Shown here piece by piece: positions 37,914 through 48,641 of a stretch of 64,000 nt of DNA. Source of the stretch: Pelistega ratti (GTDB taxonomy: Bacteria; Pseudomonadota; Gammaproteobacteria; Burkholderiales; Burkholderiaceae_B); assembly GCF_009833965.1 (NCBI RefSeq), contig NZ_CP047165.1:806001-870000 (forward strand), in the 5' to 3' direction. Positions within the stretch are counted from its first letter, which is position 1. Each line of letters opens with the position of its first letter. The notes beneath the pieces were generated by a model. The model did not search any database. It saw nothing but the letters and a program-made list of their open reading frames with translations, and was not told the origin of the DNA. The position numbers and the translations under genes are program-made.

Positions 37914-38423
37914 ATGCCTTATTTATTCCGCCCTATAGCTATTTTTAGCCTAGTTATTCTATCCGCTTGTACAACTTATCGGGATATTCCTAGTAATAGC
38001 CCTGCTGAAGTTGTATATGCTAAGATGGGAAAACCAACTCATGAATGTACCATTGATACCAATACCACTCGCCTTATTTGGTCTCAACAACCAAGGGGGC
38101 AGTACGTATACTCAGCCAATTTATCCCGACAAACAGGAACAATTGATCGTGTTGAATCTGTTCTTAATTTAGCCCATTTTCGTCAATTAGATAAAGGGAT
38201 TTGGTCTGCACAAGATGTGCAATGTACCTTTGGTCCTCCTGCTGAAATTGGACGTACTGGTCTAGGTGAAAAAAACGAAGTAGTATGGACTTATCGTTAC
38301 AAAGAAGCTAATTATTGGAACAATGTGATGTATATCTACTTAGGCAAAGATGGTCAGCAAGTTACCCATTATCATTCAGGACCAGATCCTGATTATGAAC
38401 GTGTTTTTTGGTTATTTTACTAA
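37914..38423 (+). CDS. Outer-membrane lipoprotein of unknown function
   Basis: Predicted lipoprotein of 169 residues. The ATG at 37914 gives a signal peptide (MPYLFRPIAIFSLVILSAC) whose lipobox LSAC ends at Cys19; the earlier in-frame codon at 37848 would add a poor leader. The mature part contains SPAEVVYAKMGKPTHEC and VQCTFGPPAEIGRTG, a pattern of short helix plus G-x-P turn that resembles the SmpA/BamE-type beta-alpha fold repeated twice. No function can be given. It is divergent from rpsO and converges with pssA. Confidence 0.75.
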   Translation: MPYLFRPIAIFSLVILSACTTYRDIPSNSPAEVVYAKMGKPTHECTIDTNTTRLIWSQQPRGQYVYSANLSRQTGTIDRVESVLNLAHFRQLDKGIWSAQDVQCTFGPPAEIGRTGLGEKNEVVWTYRYKEANYWNNVMYIYLGKDGQQVTHYHSGPDPDYERVFWLFY

Positions 38424-38548
38424 TCCATTTTTATCTACCCATCGCTATATGCTGATATGATTTACATTCAAATATAAAGGCACTCTACTTTAATAATATA
38501 TTAAAATGATAGCAAGATACTAAAGTAAATAATGCTATCATTACATAT

Positions 38549-38583
38549 AAAAAGAGCCTAGTTCTTTCATTAACTAGGCTCTT
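38549..38583 (-). terminator. pssA intrinsic terminator
   Basis: AAGAGCCTAGTT / AACTAGGCTCTT perfect 12-bp stem; the minus strand runs into TTTTT. It may also serve the convergent lipoprotein gene. Confidence 0.88.
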
Positions 38584-38612
38584 ATCATCAATAAAATAAC
38601 TTTTAATCCACG

Positions 38613-39398
38613 TTATCCTTCAGATTCCTCTTGAGAAATTTTATGTCGATTATCAACTAATTTTCTTGCTCGTTTCCATCGTACAAAAAAGACAACCCAA
38701 CCCGATAAAGAATAAATAACAAAGAGCAAGAAAAGAACAATAGGGGGATCTAAAGCCACAATAGCAAAAGTTAGGATAAGCGTTAATAGTAACCATACGG
38801 GTGGTCTTTTAGCAGTATCCCCTTCTTTACGCTTAATTAATGATTTCCCACTAAAAAATGGTGCTGTTGAAATCATGGTTAAACCAGCATAAACAGTTAA
38901 TACAAAAGCAATCCATAACATAGAATCTGTCGTTGGAATACGATTTTCTGCACTTAACCATACAAAACCACTTAATAAGGCTGCGGCAGAAGGACTTGGC
39001 AACCCTTGAAAGAAACGACTATCTACAATAGCAATATTCGTATTAAAACGTGCTAACCGTAATGCTGCTCCTGCAACATAGATAAAGGTGGCAATCAATC
39101 CTAGTCGTCCCAAATTATCAAGTGCAAAAGAATACATGACCAACGCAGGCGCAACACCAAAAGAAACCATATCCGCCATTGAGTCATATTGCTCACCAAA
39201 AGCAGATTGCGTATTAGTAAGGCGAGCAACACGACCGTCCATACCATCTAATAGCATAGCAACAAAAATGGCGGTTGCTGCAGACTCAAAACGATCATTC
39301 ATTGCCAACATAATAGCAAAAACACCTGCAAATAAATTACCTGTTGTAAAAGCATTTGGCAACAAATAAAAACCACGGTGCAACTTTTGAGGACTCAT
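38613..39398 (-). CDS. pssA: CDP-diacylglycerol--serine O-phosphatidyltransferase
   Basis: Inner-membrane enzyme of 261 residues that makes phosphatidylserine, precursor of phosphatidylethanolamine. It has the CDP-alcohol phosphotransferase motif DGMDGRVARL...GEQYDSMAD at about 50-74, with all the catalytic Asp residues, and seven or so hydrophobic segments. The ATG at 39398 has AAAGGAAA upstream; a TTG further up is less likely. The C-terminal tail is basic and cytosolic. It is of the PssA integral-membrane type rather than the soluble E. coli Pss type. psd is not in the window. Confidence 0.93.
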   Translation of the reverse strand: MSPQKLHRGFYLLPNAFTTGNLFAGVFAIMLAMNDRFESAATAIFVAMLLDGMDGRVARLTNTQSAFGEQYDSMADMVSFGVAPALVMYSFALDNLGRLGLIATFIYVAGAALRLARFNTNIAIVDSRFFQGLPSPSAAALLSGFVWLSAENRIPTTDSMLWIAFVLTVYAGLTMISTAPFFSGKSLIKRKEGDTAKRPPVWLLLTLILTFAIVALDPPIVLFLLFVIYSLSGWVVFFVRWKRARKLVDNRHKISQEESEG

Positions 39399-39969
39399 AA
39401 ATGCTTTCCTTTCTATCAAGCATATTTTATAAATAACGCTACATTTTACTCTTTTTAGCTAGTTTATGGTTTCTTTCATCAACAGTCATCGTATATTCTA
39501 TTCATTTTGGTATTCTTAAACTTAAGATATAATGATATAAACCGAAAAGCTTTCCTTTATTCTTAAAAGAATATGAATTTTATTTAACGTTAAAACACCT
39601 AAGATGCAATTTTAAAAACCTTACAAAAATAGTACGATATTTAAGGCTAATCTACTTTAGCCCTTCATTTAATGAGTTTACACATACAGCCACCCAAAGG
39701 CGGCTGACTGTTCTAACATTAATAACATATTAACTTTATCAACACACGTATAACTATAAGTTATACGACATAAAAGTTATATTTAAATAACTTCACTCTC
39801 CGATCTTAAAAATCCACCTACCGTTTTACTTCATCTACCTCATTATCAAAAATAAATATTTAGCACTATAATGGTAGATATTCTCAATTCACTTTTACCA
39901 TAAATAACTGTACAAGCACAATATTGCCTTAAAAATTTCATACTAACAAAAGCATTTGAAAAAATAAGC
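39399..39969. other. 571-bp gene-free region with dyads, left of integrase remnant
   Basis: AT-rich with no supported ORF. It holds two inverted repeats of AGTTAT-type half-sites (39747-39767 and 39774-39793) and a weak CAGCC/GGCTG hairpin near 39687. Together with the integrase fragment and tRNA-Asn to the right it looks like the scar of a lost element. Confidence 0.55.
39747..39793. repeat. Cluster of AGTTAT inverted repeats
   Basis: CGTATAACT-ATA-AGTTATACG (perfect 9-bp arms, 39747-39767) followed six bases later by AAGTTAT-ATTTAA-ATAACTT (perfect 7-bp arms, 39774-39793). The arms share the AGTTAT half-site, so a repressor operator is conceivable. Confidence 0.5.
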
Positions 39970-40191
39970 ATGAAACATTTTGGATTTTATGACTTAAAAG
40001 GCAAAGATGCTACTGATATGTGGTTACGAGGTGTTCCACTTAAACAAATTCAAGTTTTAGGTGGGCACGAAAGCATTAAAACGACAGAAATTTATGTTAA
40101 ATCAAGGTGGATTGGCACTGCCAAATACCAAAAAGAAAGGGTAAGCACCACCACTTACCCTATTTTTACATTTATAGTAGACACTGTCTAA
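39970..40191 (+). pseudogene. Tyrosine recombinase (integrase) C-terminal remnant
   Basis: A 73-codon frame whose first 45 residues match the end of a phage-type tyrosine recombinase: FYDLKGKDATDMWLRGVP, then the conserved His in LGGHESIKTTEIYVK, with the nucleophile Tyr four residues before the end of that motif. The N-terminal arm-binding domain, core-binding domain and the catalytic Arg part are missing. The last 28 codons run through a terminator hairpin and are not recombinase-like. It sits 70 bases from tRNA-Asn, a typical integration site. Non-functional. Confidence 0.8.
40139..40166 (+). terminator. Terminator hairpin inside the integrase remnant's 3' end
   Basis: GGGTAAG / CTTACCC with an 8-base loop followed by TATTTTTA. 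It is probably the original terminator of the integrase gene, showing that the frame beyond it is accidental. Confidence 0.7.
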
Positions 40192-40212
40192 TATTATTCT
40201 CTTTAGCAATAA

Positions 40213-40251
40213 AAAAATCAACTACCTAAAAGTAATAAGTAGTTGATTTTT
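40213..40251 (-). terminator. tRNA-Asn terminator
   Basis: AAAAATCAACTAC / GTAGTTGATTTTT, a perfect 13-bp stem 12 bases after the 3' end of the tRNA on the minus strand. Confidence 0.85.
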
Positions 40252-40262
40252 AACAAAATCTT

Positions 40263-40337
40263 TGGCTGCCCAGACTGGGATCGAACCAGTGACCAACGGA
40301 TTAACAGTCCGCTGCTCTACCGCTGAGCTACTAGGCA
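40263..40337 (-). tRNA. tRNA-Asn (anticodon GTT)
   Basis: A 75-base cloverleaf on the minus strand. The acceptor stem TGCCTAG pairs with CTGGGCA (one wobble), the D arm contains AGCTCAGCGGTAGAGC, the anticodon loop reads CTGTTAA (GTT), the T arm is CTGGTTCGATCCCAG and the 3' CCA is encoded. Its 3' end faces the integrase remnant. Confidence 0.97.
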
Positions 40338-40470
40338 ACGTTAGAAATAAAATTATGCCAAATCTATAAAAATAGATCAAGTATTTTACGATAAATAACG
40401 ATAAAGTTGTTTTTATACTACAAATTAATAATAAATACCCTAATCATTCTTCTTAAATAAAAGAGATATA

Positions 40471-40503
40471 AAAAAGCGAGTACTGACTCCATACTCGCTT
40501 TTT
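40471..40503 (-). terminator. typA operon terminator
   Basis: AAAAAGCGAGTA / TACTCGCTTTTT stem about 60 bases after the typA stop; the minus strand ends in T residues. It would end the whole rimP-typA transcript. Confidence 0.88.
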
Positions 40504-40562
40504 AAAAATCAAAGACTATATCAATATGCTATTAATAGCTATAAGCCTTATAAGAGAGAATA

Positions 40563-42386
40563 TTAAACTAAACCCTCTCGCGCTGCTTTTTTACGTTCAT
40601 TTTCTGTTAAGAAACGCTTACGTAAACGAATACTCTTCGGTGTTACTTCCACTAGTTCATCATCATCAATAAACTCAACCGCATATTCTAAGGTTAGTTT
40701 AATAGGTGGCACTAAACGAACAGCTTCATCCGTACCTGATGCACGGATATTCGTCAATTGTTTTCCTTTAATAGGATTAACCACCAAATCATTATCACGA
40801 CTATGGATACCAATAATCATGCCCTCATATAAAGGTTCGCCCGGTGAAACAAACATACGACCACGGTCTTGGAGCTTCCATAAAGCATAGGCAACCGCAT
40901 CACCATTATCCTGACTAATTAATACACCATTACGGCGTTCACCGATACTACCCTCACGCACAGGCGCATAATCATCAAAAATATGACTCATTAACCCTGT
41001 ACCACGTGTCATTGACATAAAATCACTTGAGAAACCAATTAATCCACGCGCAGGAATACGGTATTCTAGGCGAGTACGACCACGACCATCTGATTGCATA
41101 TCAAGTAACTCACCTTTACGGCGACCCAACTCTTCCATAACACCACCTTGATGTTCATCTTCAAGGTCAATTGTTAATAATTCCATTGGTTCACAGCGAA
41201 CGCCATCAATTTCTTTATAAACAACACGAGGACGAGATACCGCTAATTCATATCCTTCACGGCGCATATTTTCTAAAAGAATGGTTAAATGTAATTCACC
41301 ACGGCCATTTACTTCAAAAACCGTATCATCATCAGTATCATTAACACGCAAGGCAACGTTTGATTTTAATTCAAGATTTAAGCGATCACGGATTTGACGA
41401 CTCGTCACGAACTTACCTTCACGTCCAGCTAAAGGAGAAGTATTCACCATAAAGTTCATCGTCAGCGTAGGTTCATCAATCTTTAACATTGGTAGAGCCT
41501 CTGGTGTATTAGGATCACAGATAGTACACCCAATACCAATCTCATCAATACCATTGATTAAAACAATATCGCCTGCCTCTGCTGAATCGACTAATTCACG
41601 CTCTAAACCTTTAAATTTGAGTACCTGATTAATACGACCTTTAATCGGATCACCCTCAGGGCCAAATTTAACCACCACATCTTGTCCAGGACGTACACGA
41701 CCACGATTAATACGACCAACCCCAATTTTACCCACGTAACTACTATAATCTAAAGAGATAATTTGCAATTGCAAAGGAGCATCTGCATCATCATTACGTT
41801 GTGGAACATGTTTAAGGATGGTTTCAAACAAAGGTCGCATATCACCATCACGAACATCTTCTGTCAATCCTGCAAAACCATTTAAACCTGAAGCATAAAC
41901 AACAGGGAAATCAAGTTGTTCCTCTGTTGCTCCCAATTTATCAAATAAATCAAACGTTGTATTTAATACATAATCAGGACGCGCCCCTGGACGATCAATT
42001 TTATTGACAACCACGATAGGTTTTAAGCCCAAAGCGAGTGCTTTTTTCGTCACAAAACGTGTTTGTGGCATAGGGCCTTCAACAGAATCCACTAATAATA
42101 ATACGCCATCCACCATTGATAATACACGCTCTACCTCACCACCAAAGTCGGCGTGTCCCGGTGTATCAACAATATTAATATGCGTACCCTCATATTCAAC
42201 CGCACAGTTTTTAGAGAGAATAGTAATGCCACGTTCTCTTTCAATATCATTTGAATCCATCACACGTTCAGCGATTTGTTGATTATCACGGAACGTCCCT
42301 GACTGACGAAGTAATTGGTCAACCAACGTTGTTTTACCATGGTCAACGTGAGCAATAATAGCTATGTTACGGAGCGCACGGCTCAT
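40563..42386 (-). CDS. typA: Ribosome-associated GTPase TypA/BipA
   Basis: Translational GTPase of 607 residues involved in 50S assembly and stress. The G domain has [15 protein letters not shown] (about 10-24), RERGITI (about 50), [15 protein letters not shown] (about 73) and [11 protein letters not shown] (about 128). EF-G-like domains III and V follow, then the BipA-specific C-terminal domain ([33 protein letters not shown]). Its ATG overlaps the truB stop by 4 bases (ATGA), so the two are translationally coupled at the end of the rimP operon. Confidence 0.96.
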   Translation of the reverse strand: MSRALRNIAIIAHVDHGKTTLVDQLLRQSGTFRDNQQIAERVMDSNDIERERGITILSKNCAVEYEGTHINIVDTPGHADFGGEVERVLSMVDGVLLLVDSVEGPMPQTRFVTKKALALGLKPIVVVNKIDRPGARPDYVLNTTFDLFDKLGATEEQLDFPVVYASGLNGFAGLTEDVRDGDMRPLFETILKHVPQRNDDADAPLQLQIISLDYSSYVGKIGVGRINRGRVRPGQDVVVKFGPEGDPIKGRINQVLKFKGLERELVDSAEAGDIVLINGIDEIGIGCTICDPNTPEALPMLKIDEPTLTMNFMVNTSPLAGREGKFVTSRQIRDRLNLELKSNVALRVNDTDDDTVFEVNGRGELHLTILLENMRREGYELAVSRPRVVYKEIDGVRCEPMELLTIDLEDEHQGGVMEELGRRKGELLDMQSDGRGRTRLEYRIPARGLIGFSSDFMSMTRGTGLMSHIFDDYAPVREGSIGERRNGVLISQDNGDAVAYALWKLQDRGRMFVSPGEPLYEGMIIGIHSRDNDLVVNPIKGKQLTNIRASGTDEAVRLVPPIKLTLEYAVEFIDDDELVEVTPKSIRLRKRFLTENERKKAAREGLV

Positions 42387-43141
42387 AATATTTCCTTTTG
42401 ACGTAATTTTTCTGGTAATAAATCCAGAGGAAGATCATGTAATGATAACAACTTACTCTGAGGGTTTTCAGTCTGTTGAAAATCCTCCAAACTCATTGCA
42501 TCGCTTAATTTAAAAGGCCCTACTGATGTTCGGCGTAATGCAGTTAAATGCGCAAAACAACCTAAAGCACGACCAATATCCTGAGCAAGGGTACGAATAT
42601 AAGTCCCTTTACTGCAAAACACTTCGAGCACAATTTCTTGTGCGGAGAAATGCGTAATCGTAATATTATAAATTTTTACTTTACGCGCCTCTCTTTCTAA
42701 TTCTATTCCTTGTCGAGCATACTCATACAAGGGTTTTCCATCTCGTTTTAGGGCGGAATACATAGGAGGAATCTGTTCAATTTCACCTATAAATCGGGGT
42801 AAAACACACTTTAATGCCTCTTCCGTAATCCCTGTAAACTGTTCTGGGGCTTTCTGCACCACTGTACCCGTTAAATCACCCGAATCAGTTTCTGAGCCAA
42901 GGGATAAGGTCGCTCGATAACTTTTATCCACATTAAGCATAGCACCACAGATTTTAGTCGCTTTACCAAAACAGCAAATCAATAATCCTGTAGCAAAGGG
43001 ATCTAATGTTCCTGTATGACCTGCTTTTTTAGCATCTAATGTGCGTCTAGCTCGTTGTAAGGCATGATTACTGGATAAACCCTCTGGTTTATCTAATAAT
43101 AAAACACCATCTATCTCTTGACCTTTTCTTCTTGCCATCAT
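42383..43141 (-). CDS. truB: tRNA pseudouridine-55 synthase
   Basis: Makes pseudouridine 55 in the T loop of tRNAs; 252 residues, shorter than E. coli TruB (314), so the C-terminal PUA domain seems reduced. The catalytic Asp lies in GHTGTLDPFATGLL at about 41-54; GVLLLDKPEGLSSN at the N terminus and IPPMYSALKRDGKPLYEYARQG (about 119-140) are conserved. Two adjacent ATG codons start the frame. It is coupled to typA by a 4-base overlap and lies 43 bases after rbfA. Confidence 0.94.
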   Translation of the reverse strand: MMARRKGQEIDGVLLLDKPEGLSSNHALQRARRTLDAKKAGHTGTLDPFATGLLICCFGKATKICGAMLNVDKSYRATLSLGSETDSGDLTGTVVQKAPEQFTGITEEALKCVLPRFIGEIEQIPPMYSALKRDGKPLYEYARQGIELEREARKVKIYNITITHFSAQEIVLEVFCSKGTYIRTLAQDIGRALGCFAHLTALRRTSVGPFKLSDAMSLEDFQQTENPQSKLLSLHDLPLDLLPEKLRQKEIL

Positions 43142-43184
43142 GTATTCCTAAAGATATATAACGAGTATTTAACGAAATTGAGTA

Positions 43185-43598
43185 TTAGCCTCTAATCTTA
43201 GGCGGTTCAAAATCAACCTCATTATTCTCTTCAGGAAAATCATCTGGACGATTAGCACGATCAATTAGTTTGGTCATTTCAATACCTCGTGCTAATTGAT
43301 TATCATGATGAAAATGTAATGTCGGTACAGTATGGATATGTAAAAGTTTAAAAAGCAAAGAGTGTAGATAACCTGCTTTTTCATTTAATGCCGCTGTTGC
43401 TACTTCTGGTTCTGCTCCTAGTACCGTAAAATATACTTTAGCATGAGCATAATCAGGACTTAATTCCACTTCTGTTAATGTAATTAAGCCAGCACGCGTA
43501 CCCAACTCACGTTGAATAAGTTGGGCTAAATCTTTTTGAATTTGCTCAGCAAGTCTAAGATTACGACTTGCTGGCGCTTTAGTTTTATGACGACTCAT
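43185..43598 (-). CDS. rbfA: 30S ribosome-binding factor A
   Basis: Small KH-fold factor (137 residues) for late maturation of the 30S 5' end. The N-terminal [21 protein letters not shown] and the core [23 protein letters not shown] are conserved, with the family [15 protein letters not shown] helix (here [17 protein letters not shown]) and the basic [14 protein letters not shown]. The C terminus is acidic. It is separated from infB by two bases only, so it is translated from the infB transcript. Confidence 0.94.
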   Translation of the reverse strand: MSRHKTKAPASRNLRLAEQIQKDLAQLIQRELGTRAGLITLTEVELSPDYAHAKVYFTVLGAEPEVATAALNEKAGYLHSLLFKLLHIHTVPTLHFHHDNQLARGIEMTKLIDRANRPDDFPEENNEVDFEPPKIRG

Positions 43599-43600
43599 GT

Positions 43601-46600
43601 TTATAGTGTCCGTGCAATTTCACGAATTTCAAAGACTTCTAACTGGTCATTAATTTCAATATCATTTTGACCACGTAAAGTAATACCACAGTCAAAACCA
43701 GATTTGACCTCTTTAACATCATCTTTGAAGCGTTTAAGAGAATCTAACGCACCAGTCCAAATGACGACATTATTACGTAATTGGCGTACTTGAGAATCTC
43801 GGCGAACAACACCCTCTACCACCATACAACCAGCGACTTTACCGATACGAGAAATACTATATACTTCACGAATTTCAACCATACCAATAACTTCTTCTCG
43901 TTTTTCTGGAGCTAGCATACCAGATAAAGCACTCTTCACTTCATCAACAGCATCATAAATAATATTGTAGTAGCGGATATCAATACCATTATTTTCTGCA
44001 AGTTTTTTCGCATTTTGATCGGCTCGTACGTTAAAGCCAATAATCACCGCCTGAGAAGCAATTGCCAAATTGACATCACTTTCAGAAATACCCCCTACTG
44101 CCGCATGTACCACTTGGACGCGGACTTCATCTCCAGAAAGTTTAAGCAATGATTGCGATAATGCTTCCTGTGAACCTTGTACATCCGTTTTAATGATAAG
44201 TGATAAGGTTTTCGCCCCATCTGTTGCTGTACCATTAAGGATATTTTCCAGATTTTGTGCTTGTTGTCTTGCTAATTTCACATCACGGAATTTACCTTGA
44301 CGGAATAAAGCAATTTCACGGGCTTTACGTTCATCTAGTAAGACCTGTACTTCATCACCAGCCGCAGGAACTTCTGTTAGACCTTGGATTTCTACAGGGT
44401 AAGATGGGCCAGCTGATTCAATAGTTTTTCCATGCTCATCTTGCATCGCACGAACACGACCAAACGTAGCACCCGCTAGTAGCGCATCACCACGTTTTAG
44501 CGTACCGCTTTGTACTAAAATCGTTGCTACTGGACCGCGACCTTTATCAAGACGTGCTTCAATTACAATGCCTTTTGCACTTGTTTCTACTGATGCTTTT
44601 AGTTCAAGAATTTCAGCTTGAAGTAAGACATTCTCTAATAAATCATCAATCCCTTGTCCTGTTTTAGCCGATACAGGAACAAATGGTACATCACCACCAT
44701 ACTCTTCAGGGACAACCTCTTCCGCAACTAACTCTTGTTTAACACGCTCTGGATTAGCTTCAGGCTTATCAATTTTATTGATAGCCACTACCAAAGGAAC
44801 GCCTGCTGCTTTCGCATGATGAATCGCTTCTTTTGTCTGAGGCATAACACCATCATCAGCCGCTACTACCAGAATAACAATATCGGTTGCCTTAGCACCA
44901 CGCACACGCATTGCCGTAAAGGCCTCATGTCCTGGTGTGTCTAAGAAAGTCACCATACCACCTTCTGTTTTCACACGATAAGCACCAATATGTTGGGTAA
45001 TACCACCTGCTTCACCTGAAGCCACTTTGGCTCGGCGAATATAGTCTAGTAAAGAGGTTTTACCATGGTCAACGTGTCCCATTACGGTAACAACTGGCGC
45101 ACGAGGAAGTGCTTCTACTTCACGTACTTCATCAGTATTTTCCAAGAATGCTTCTGGGTCATCTAATTTTGCTTGAACTGCTGTATGCCCAAAATCCTCT
45201 ACCACAATCATAGCGGTATCTTGGTCAAGGACTTGGTTAATGGTAACCATTTGACCTAACATCATTAATTTCTTAATGACTTCTGTTGCCTTAACTGACA
45301 TTTTATGGGCTAAGTCTGCCACAGAAATAGTTTCTGGCACATGAATTTCACGTGCAATAAACTCAACCACTTGTGGCTGACGTTGTTCTTGCTGTTGTTG
45401 TTTATTCTTCTGTTTATTACGATTACCACTTGCACGCCAACCGTCTTCGGTATCCTTGAGATTATTACCACGTTTGTCATTACCACTGGTACGTTTTGCA
45501 TTACGTGCTGCACCATCATTCCAGTTTTTATCGTTGTCTGACGATTTTTTAGCTGAGGATTTATTATCTTTTTTCCCTTTACCTGACTTTTTAGGTGCTT
45601 CCGCTTCGACAGGCTCAGCTGCTTTTACTGGTTTTGCAGGTTTACGCAATAAATCACGAATAGCCGCCGCTTCACTTTCTGCTTTTTTACGTGCATTCTC
45701 ACGATCTACGGCAGATACTTGTTTTGTTTGAGCTGGTTTTTGCTCTGATTTAACACCACCTGTTTTAGGCTTTTGTGCATCTTTTGACTGAACACGATTA
45801 TCTTTATGTTCTGGTTTTGTGGCACGATGATCCTGTTTTTGCTTTTTATGATCCGCTCCTTTGGGTGCATTAGCCTTAGGTGCTGTTTCACTTGATTTAA
45901 CAGGCACAGGTTTATTACTTTTTTCTGCTTCTGGTTTATTTGTCTCTGTCGGTTTAGCAGCCGTTTGATTAGCAGTATGATGAGATACATCAAGAGGTTT
46001 AGTTTCCTCTTTAGGTTTAACCTCTTCTTTAACTGACTCTTGAACAGCTTTTGGTGTTTCTTTTGGGGAAACCTCTGCTTGAACGACTTTAGGTGTATCC
46101 ACAGAAGATGGGGTTTCTTTTTGTTCCACCTGTGATACCCCTTCAGATTTCACCACTTTATCATCAACGACAGGAGAGACTGGAGCAGTTGCAACAGTCG
46201 CTACTTTAGGAGGTTCTACTTTAGCAGAAGAAGAGACCGACACATTATCTGTTTTCGCCACGGTTTCTGTCTTGTTTTCTACCTTTTCAGGTGTTGCTTT
46301 TACTTGTGACATTGCTTTAAGTTCAGCACTCACAACACCCGGCGAAACAACAACACGTTTTTTACGGCGCTCTACTTGTACCTTAGAGCCATCCGCTTGA
46401 CTAATTTCAGATACTTTTTTACGCGTTAGGGTAATTTTCTTTTTTCCCTTGTCCCCTTGCTCATGATTGAGCAATTTCAAAAGTTTTGCTTTATCTTCTT
46501 CCGTCACGACATCATCTGCTGATTTAATTGTAGATCCTGCTAAACGCAGTTGTTCTAGCAAATCATCAGTAGAACGTTTAATTTCTTCAGCAAACTGTGA

Positions 46601-46618
46601 AACAGTGATATTTGGCAT
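43601..46618 (-). CDS. infB: Translation initiation factor IF-2
   Basis: GTPase of 1005 residues that places fMet-tRNA on the ribosome. The N-terminal domain ([18 protein letters not shown]) is followed by a very long, low-complexity Lys/Pro/Glu/Val linker (about 80-400). The G domain starts with [19 protein letters not shown] at about 508-526, then [15 protein letters not shown] and AINKIDKP. Domain II, the long helix and the C-terminal domain ([16 protein letters not shown]) are intact. An internal start for a shorter IF2 form is possible but not obvious. nusA lies 47 bases upstream. Confidence 0.96.
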   Translation of the reverse strand: MPNITVSQFAEEIKRSTDDLLEQLRLAGSTIKSADDVVTEEDKAKLLKLLNHEQGDKGKKKITLTRKKVSEISQADGSKVQVERRKKRVVVSPGVVSAELKAMSQVKATPEKVENKTETVAKTDNVSVSSSAKVEPPKVATVATAPVSPVVDDKVVKSEGVSQVEQKETPSSVDTPKVVQAEVSPKETPKAVQESVKEEVKPKEETKPLDVSHHTANQTAAKPTETNKPEAEKSNKPVPVKSSETAPKANAPKGADHKKQKQDHRATKPEHKDNRVQSKDAQKPKTGGVKSEQKPAQTKQVSAVDRENARKKAESEAAAIRDLLRKPAKPVKAAEPVEAEAPKKSGKGKKDNKSSAKKSSDNDKNWNDGAARNAKRTSGNDKRGNNLKDTEDGWRASGNRNKQKNKQQQQEQRQPQVVEFIAREIHVPETISVADLAHKMSVKATEVIKKLMMLGQMVTINQVLDQDTAMIVVEDFGHTAVQAKLDDPEAFLENTDEVREVEALPRAPVVTVMGHVDHGKTSLLDYIRRAKVASGEAGGITQHIGAYRVKTEGGMVTFLDTPGHEAFTAMRVRGAKATDIVILVVAADDGVMPQTKEAIHHAKAAGVPLVVAINKIDKPEANPERVKQELVAEEVVPEEYGGDVPFVPVSAKTGQGIDDLLENVLLQAEILELKASVETSAKGIVIEARLDKGRGPVATILVQSGTLKRGDALLAGATFGRVRAMQDEHGKTIESAGPSYPVEIQGLTEVPAAGDEVQVLLDERKAREIALFRQGKFRDVKLARQQAQNLENILNGTATDGAKTLSLIIKTDVQGSQEALSQSLLKLSGDEVRVQVVHAAVGGISESDVNLAIASQAVIIGFNVRADQNAKKLAENNGIDIRYYNIIYDAVDEVKSALSGMLAPEKREEVIGMVEIREVYSISRIGKVAGCMVVEGVVRRDSQVRQLRNNVVIWTGALDSLKRFKDDVKEVKSGFDCGITLRGQNDIEINDQLEVFEIREIARTL

Positions 46619-46665
46619 TCGGTTCTCTTTCTAACAACTAAAATAAATTTAAATTAATAATCCTA

Positions 46666-48138
46666 TTATTCAAACCAGTGTGCACGGGCATTAAGAATAA
46701 TTTTTCCCGCTTCTTCTTCAGAAACAGCTAGGATTTCCATGACTTCATCGCTTGCTAACTCTGCAAGATCATCACGCGTTTTAATATCAGCTTGAACAAG
46801 TTTAGCAATTTTATCTGCATCTAAACCCTCAATATCTACTAAATCACGTGCACTCTCAACCGCTTCAGCACGAGCAATCTCTTCTGTCAATAAAGCCGCT
46901 CTTGCACGACTACGTAGCTCAGCAACTAACTCTGCATCAAATCCATCAATATCTAAAAGCTCATGTTCAGGGACAAAAGCAACCTCTTCTAAACCACTAA
47001 AGCCTTCTTCAATCAGGATAGAAGCAATCTCTTCGTCCACATCTAGTTTTTCTTCAAAAAGTTTTAAGAGTTTGGCATTTTCTTCTGCCTTACGACTCTT
47101 ACTTTCTTCAGGTGTCATAATATTAATTTGCCACCCTGTTAATGCAGAAGCTAAGCGTACGTTTTGACCACGAGTACCAATTGCTTTCGCATGGTTTTCT
47201 TCATCAACGACTACATCCATTGTTTTCTTATCTTCTTCGACAACAATAGATACCACTTGTGCAGGTGCTAATGCTGCAATCACAAATTCAGCAGGATCAT
47301 CAGCCCATAACACAATATCGACTTGCTCACCTGCTAATTCATTACGAACGGCACTTACGCGTGAGCCTCTCATACCCACACAAGTACCAATAGGGTCAAT
47401 ACGCTTATCATAAGCTACAACAGCAATCTTAGCACGAATACCGGGATCACGAGCAGCTGCTTTAATTTCTAATAAACCTTGTTCGATCTCAGGTACTTCA
47501 TGTTCAAACAATTCTTTAATAAATTCGGGTGCTACACGAGAAAGTAATACCTGTTGCCCACGTAAAGCCTGATTTACTTCTTTAACCCAAGCACGAACAC
47601 GATCACCTGATCGTAAATTTTCTTTAGGAATCATTTCTGAACGAGGTAAACGAGCCTCTACCTTACCAATTTCAACAATGGCATCGCCTTTATCCATTCG
47701 TTTAATTGTACCTGATACAATTGATTCATTGCGTTCAAGGAATTCTTTCAAAACTTGTTCACGTTCAGCTTCACGAATTCTTTGTAAAATCGCTTGCTTT
47801 GCTACTTGCGCACTAATACGGCCAAACTCTTCTAAATCAAGTTTTTTCTCTAGATACTCCCCTACTTTAATAGCAGGATTAACTTCTTGCGCATCTGATA
47901 AAAGCTCTTGACGTTCAGGCTCGGCTAAACCAGCCTCGTCTGGTACGACTAACCAACGTTGCACGCCTTTGTACTCGCCTGTCTGACGATTAATCGTTAC
48001 TGAAATATCAGCATCTTCTTTAAAGCGTTTTTTAACTGCTGATGTTAAAGCCCCCTCTAAAGCGCTAAACACCACTTCTGCTGGTACATTTTTCTCATGT
48101 GCAAGTGCATCAACAAAATTAATGATATCACGACTCAT
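46666..48138 (-). CDS. nusA: Transcription termination/antitermination factor NusA
   Basis: RNA polymerase-associated factor of 490 residues. Domain order is standard: N-terminal domain (about 1-130), S1 ([23 protein letters not shown] split at about 140-160), KH1/KH2 ([15 protein letters not shown] about 258, [19 protein letters not shown] about 322) and two C-terminal acidic repeats ([23 protein letters not shown], then [17 protein letters not shown]), as in proteobacterial NusA with AR1/AR2. Its ATG overlaps the rimP stop by 4 bases. It lies 47 bases upstream of infB, the standard order. Confidence 0.96.
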   Translation of the reverse strand: MSRDIINFVDALAHEKNVPAEVVFSALEGALTSAVKKRFKEDADISVTINRQTGEYKGVQRWLVVPDEAGLAEPERQELLSDAQEVNPAIKVGEYLEKKLDLEEFGRISAQVAKQAILQRIREAEREQVLKEFLERNESIVSGTIKRMDKGDAIVEIGKVEARLPRSEMIPKENLRSGDRVRAWVKEVNQALRGQQVLLSRVAPEFIKELFEHEVPEIEQGLLEIKAAARDPGIRAKIAVVAYDKRIDPIGTCVGMRGSRVSAVRNELAGEQVDIVLWADDPAEFVIAALAPAQVVSIVVEEDKKTMDVVVDEENHAKAIGTRGQNVRLASALTGWQINIMTPEESKSRKAEENAKLLKLFEEKLDVDEEIASILIEEGFSGLEEVAFVPEHELLDIDGFDAELVAELRSRARAALLTEEIARAEAVESARDLVDIEGLDADKIAKLVQADIKTRDDLAELASDEVMEILAVSEEEAGKIILNARAHWFE

Positions 48139-48605
48139 TTTTTCTTACCTTTAAAATCCAAAACAGGGTCAAGCTTAGCTTTGTCTACATCTTCGTAAGC
48201 AAATTCAATCACTTGCACCTCATTCTTTTTAACATCAAACGTCAAGCAGAATAAGTGGCTCTGCTCATCTTTTATCTCTAAAGTCCCCGTAAATACTTTG
48301 CGATTATCAATAGGGGTGTGTAATTTAACTTCAACCCTTTCCCCTGCAAAGCGTTTAAAATCAGCTAGTGTTTTTAAAGGACGATCCACCCCCGGCGAAC
48401 CAACTTCTAGGCGTTTGTAATCAATATTTTCTACTTCAAAAACGCGTGATAACAAACGAGAGACTTGCTCACAATCTTCGATATTCACGCCACCTTCTTT
48501 ATCAATCGTAACGCGTAATAATCCAAGAGCAGCACGCTCTACATCGACTAGCTCCACATTTAAACCAGCGATAGCTTGTTGTGTTAATGTATATAAATCT
48601 GCCAT
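48135..48605 (-). CDS. rimP: Ribosome maturation factor RimP
   Basis: Factor for 30S assembly, 156 residues. I start it at the ATG at 48605 ([16 protein letters not shown]); the longer frame to 48650 would run through a strong terminator hairpin. The core [40 protein letters not shown] and the [13 protein letters not shown] motif are conserved, with the SH3-like C-terminal domain ([17 protein letters not shown]). First gene of rimP-nusA-infB-rbfA-truB-typA. A terminator lies only about 10 bases before its start, so its promoter must be inside or read through that element. Confidence 0.94.
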   Translation of the reverse strand: MADLYTLTQQAIAGLNVELVDVERAALGLLRVTIDKEGGVNIEDCEQVSRLLSRVFEVENIDYKRLEVGSPGVDRPLKTLADFKRFAGERVEVKLHTPIDNRKVFTGTLEIKDEQSHLFCLTFDVKKNEVQVIEFAYEDVDKAKLDPVLDFKGKKK

Positions 48606-48614
48606 AAAAAGTAT

Positions 48615-48641
48615 AAAAAAAAATGGGCTTGGTAAGCCCAT
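48615..48641 (-). terminator. Intrinsic terminator between the 6S-like RNA and rimP
   Basis: On the minus strand ATGGGCTT-ACC-AAGCCCAT is followed by eight T residues, ending about 10 bases before the rimP ATG. It fits the 3' end of the 6S-like RNA. Confidence 0.9.

Noticed and set aside
45310..45993. Open frames inside infB on both strands
   Set aside because: They are shadows of the Lys/Pro-rich IF-2 linker with low-complexity translations and no ribosome sites.
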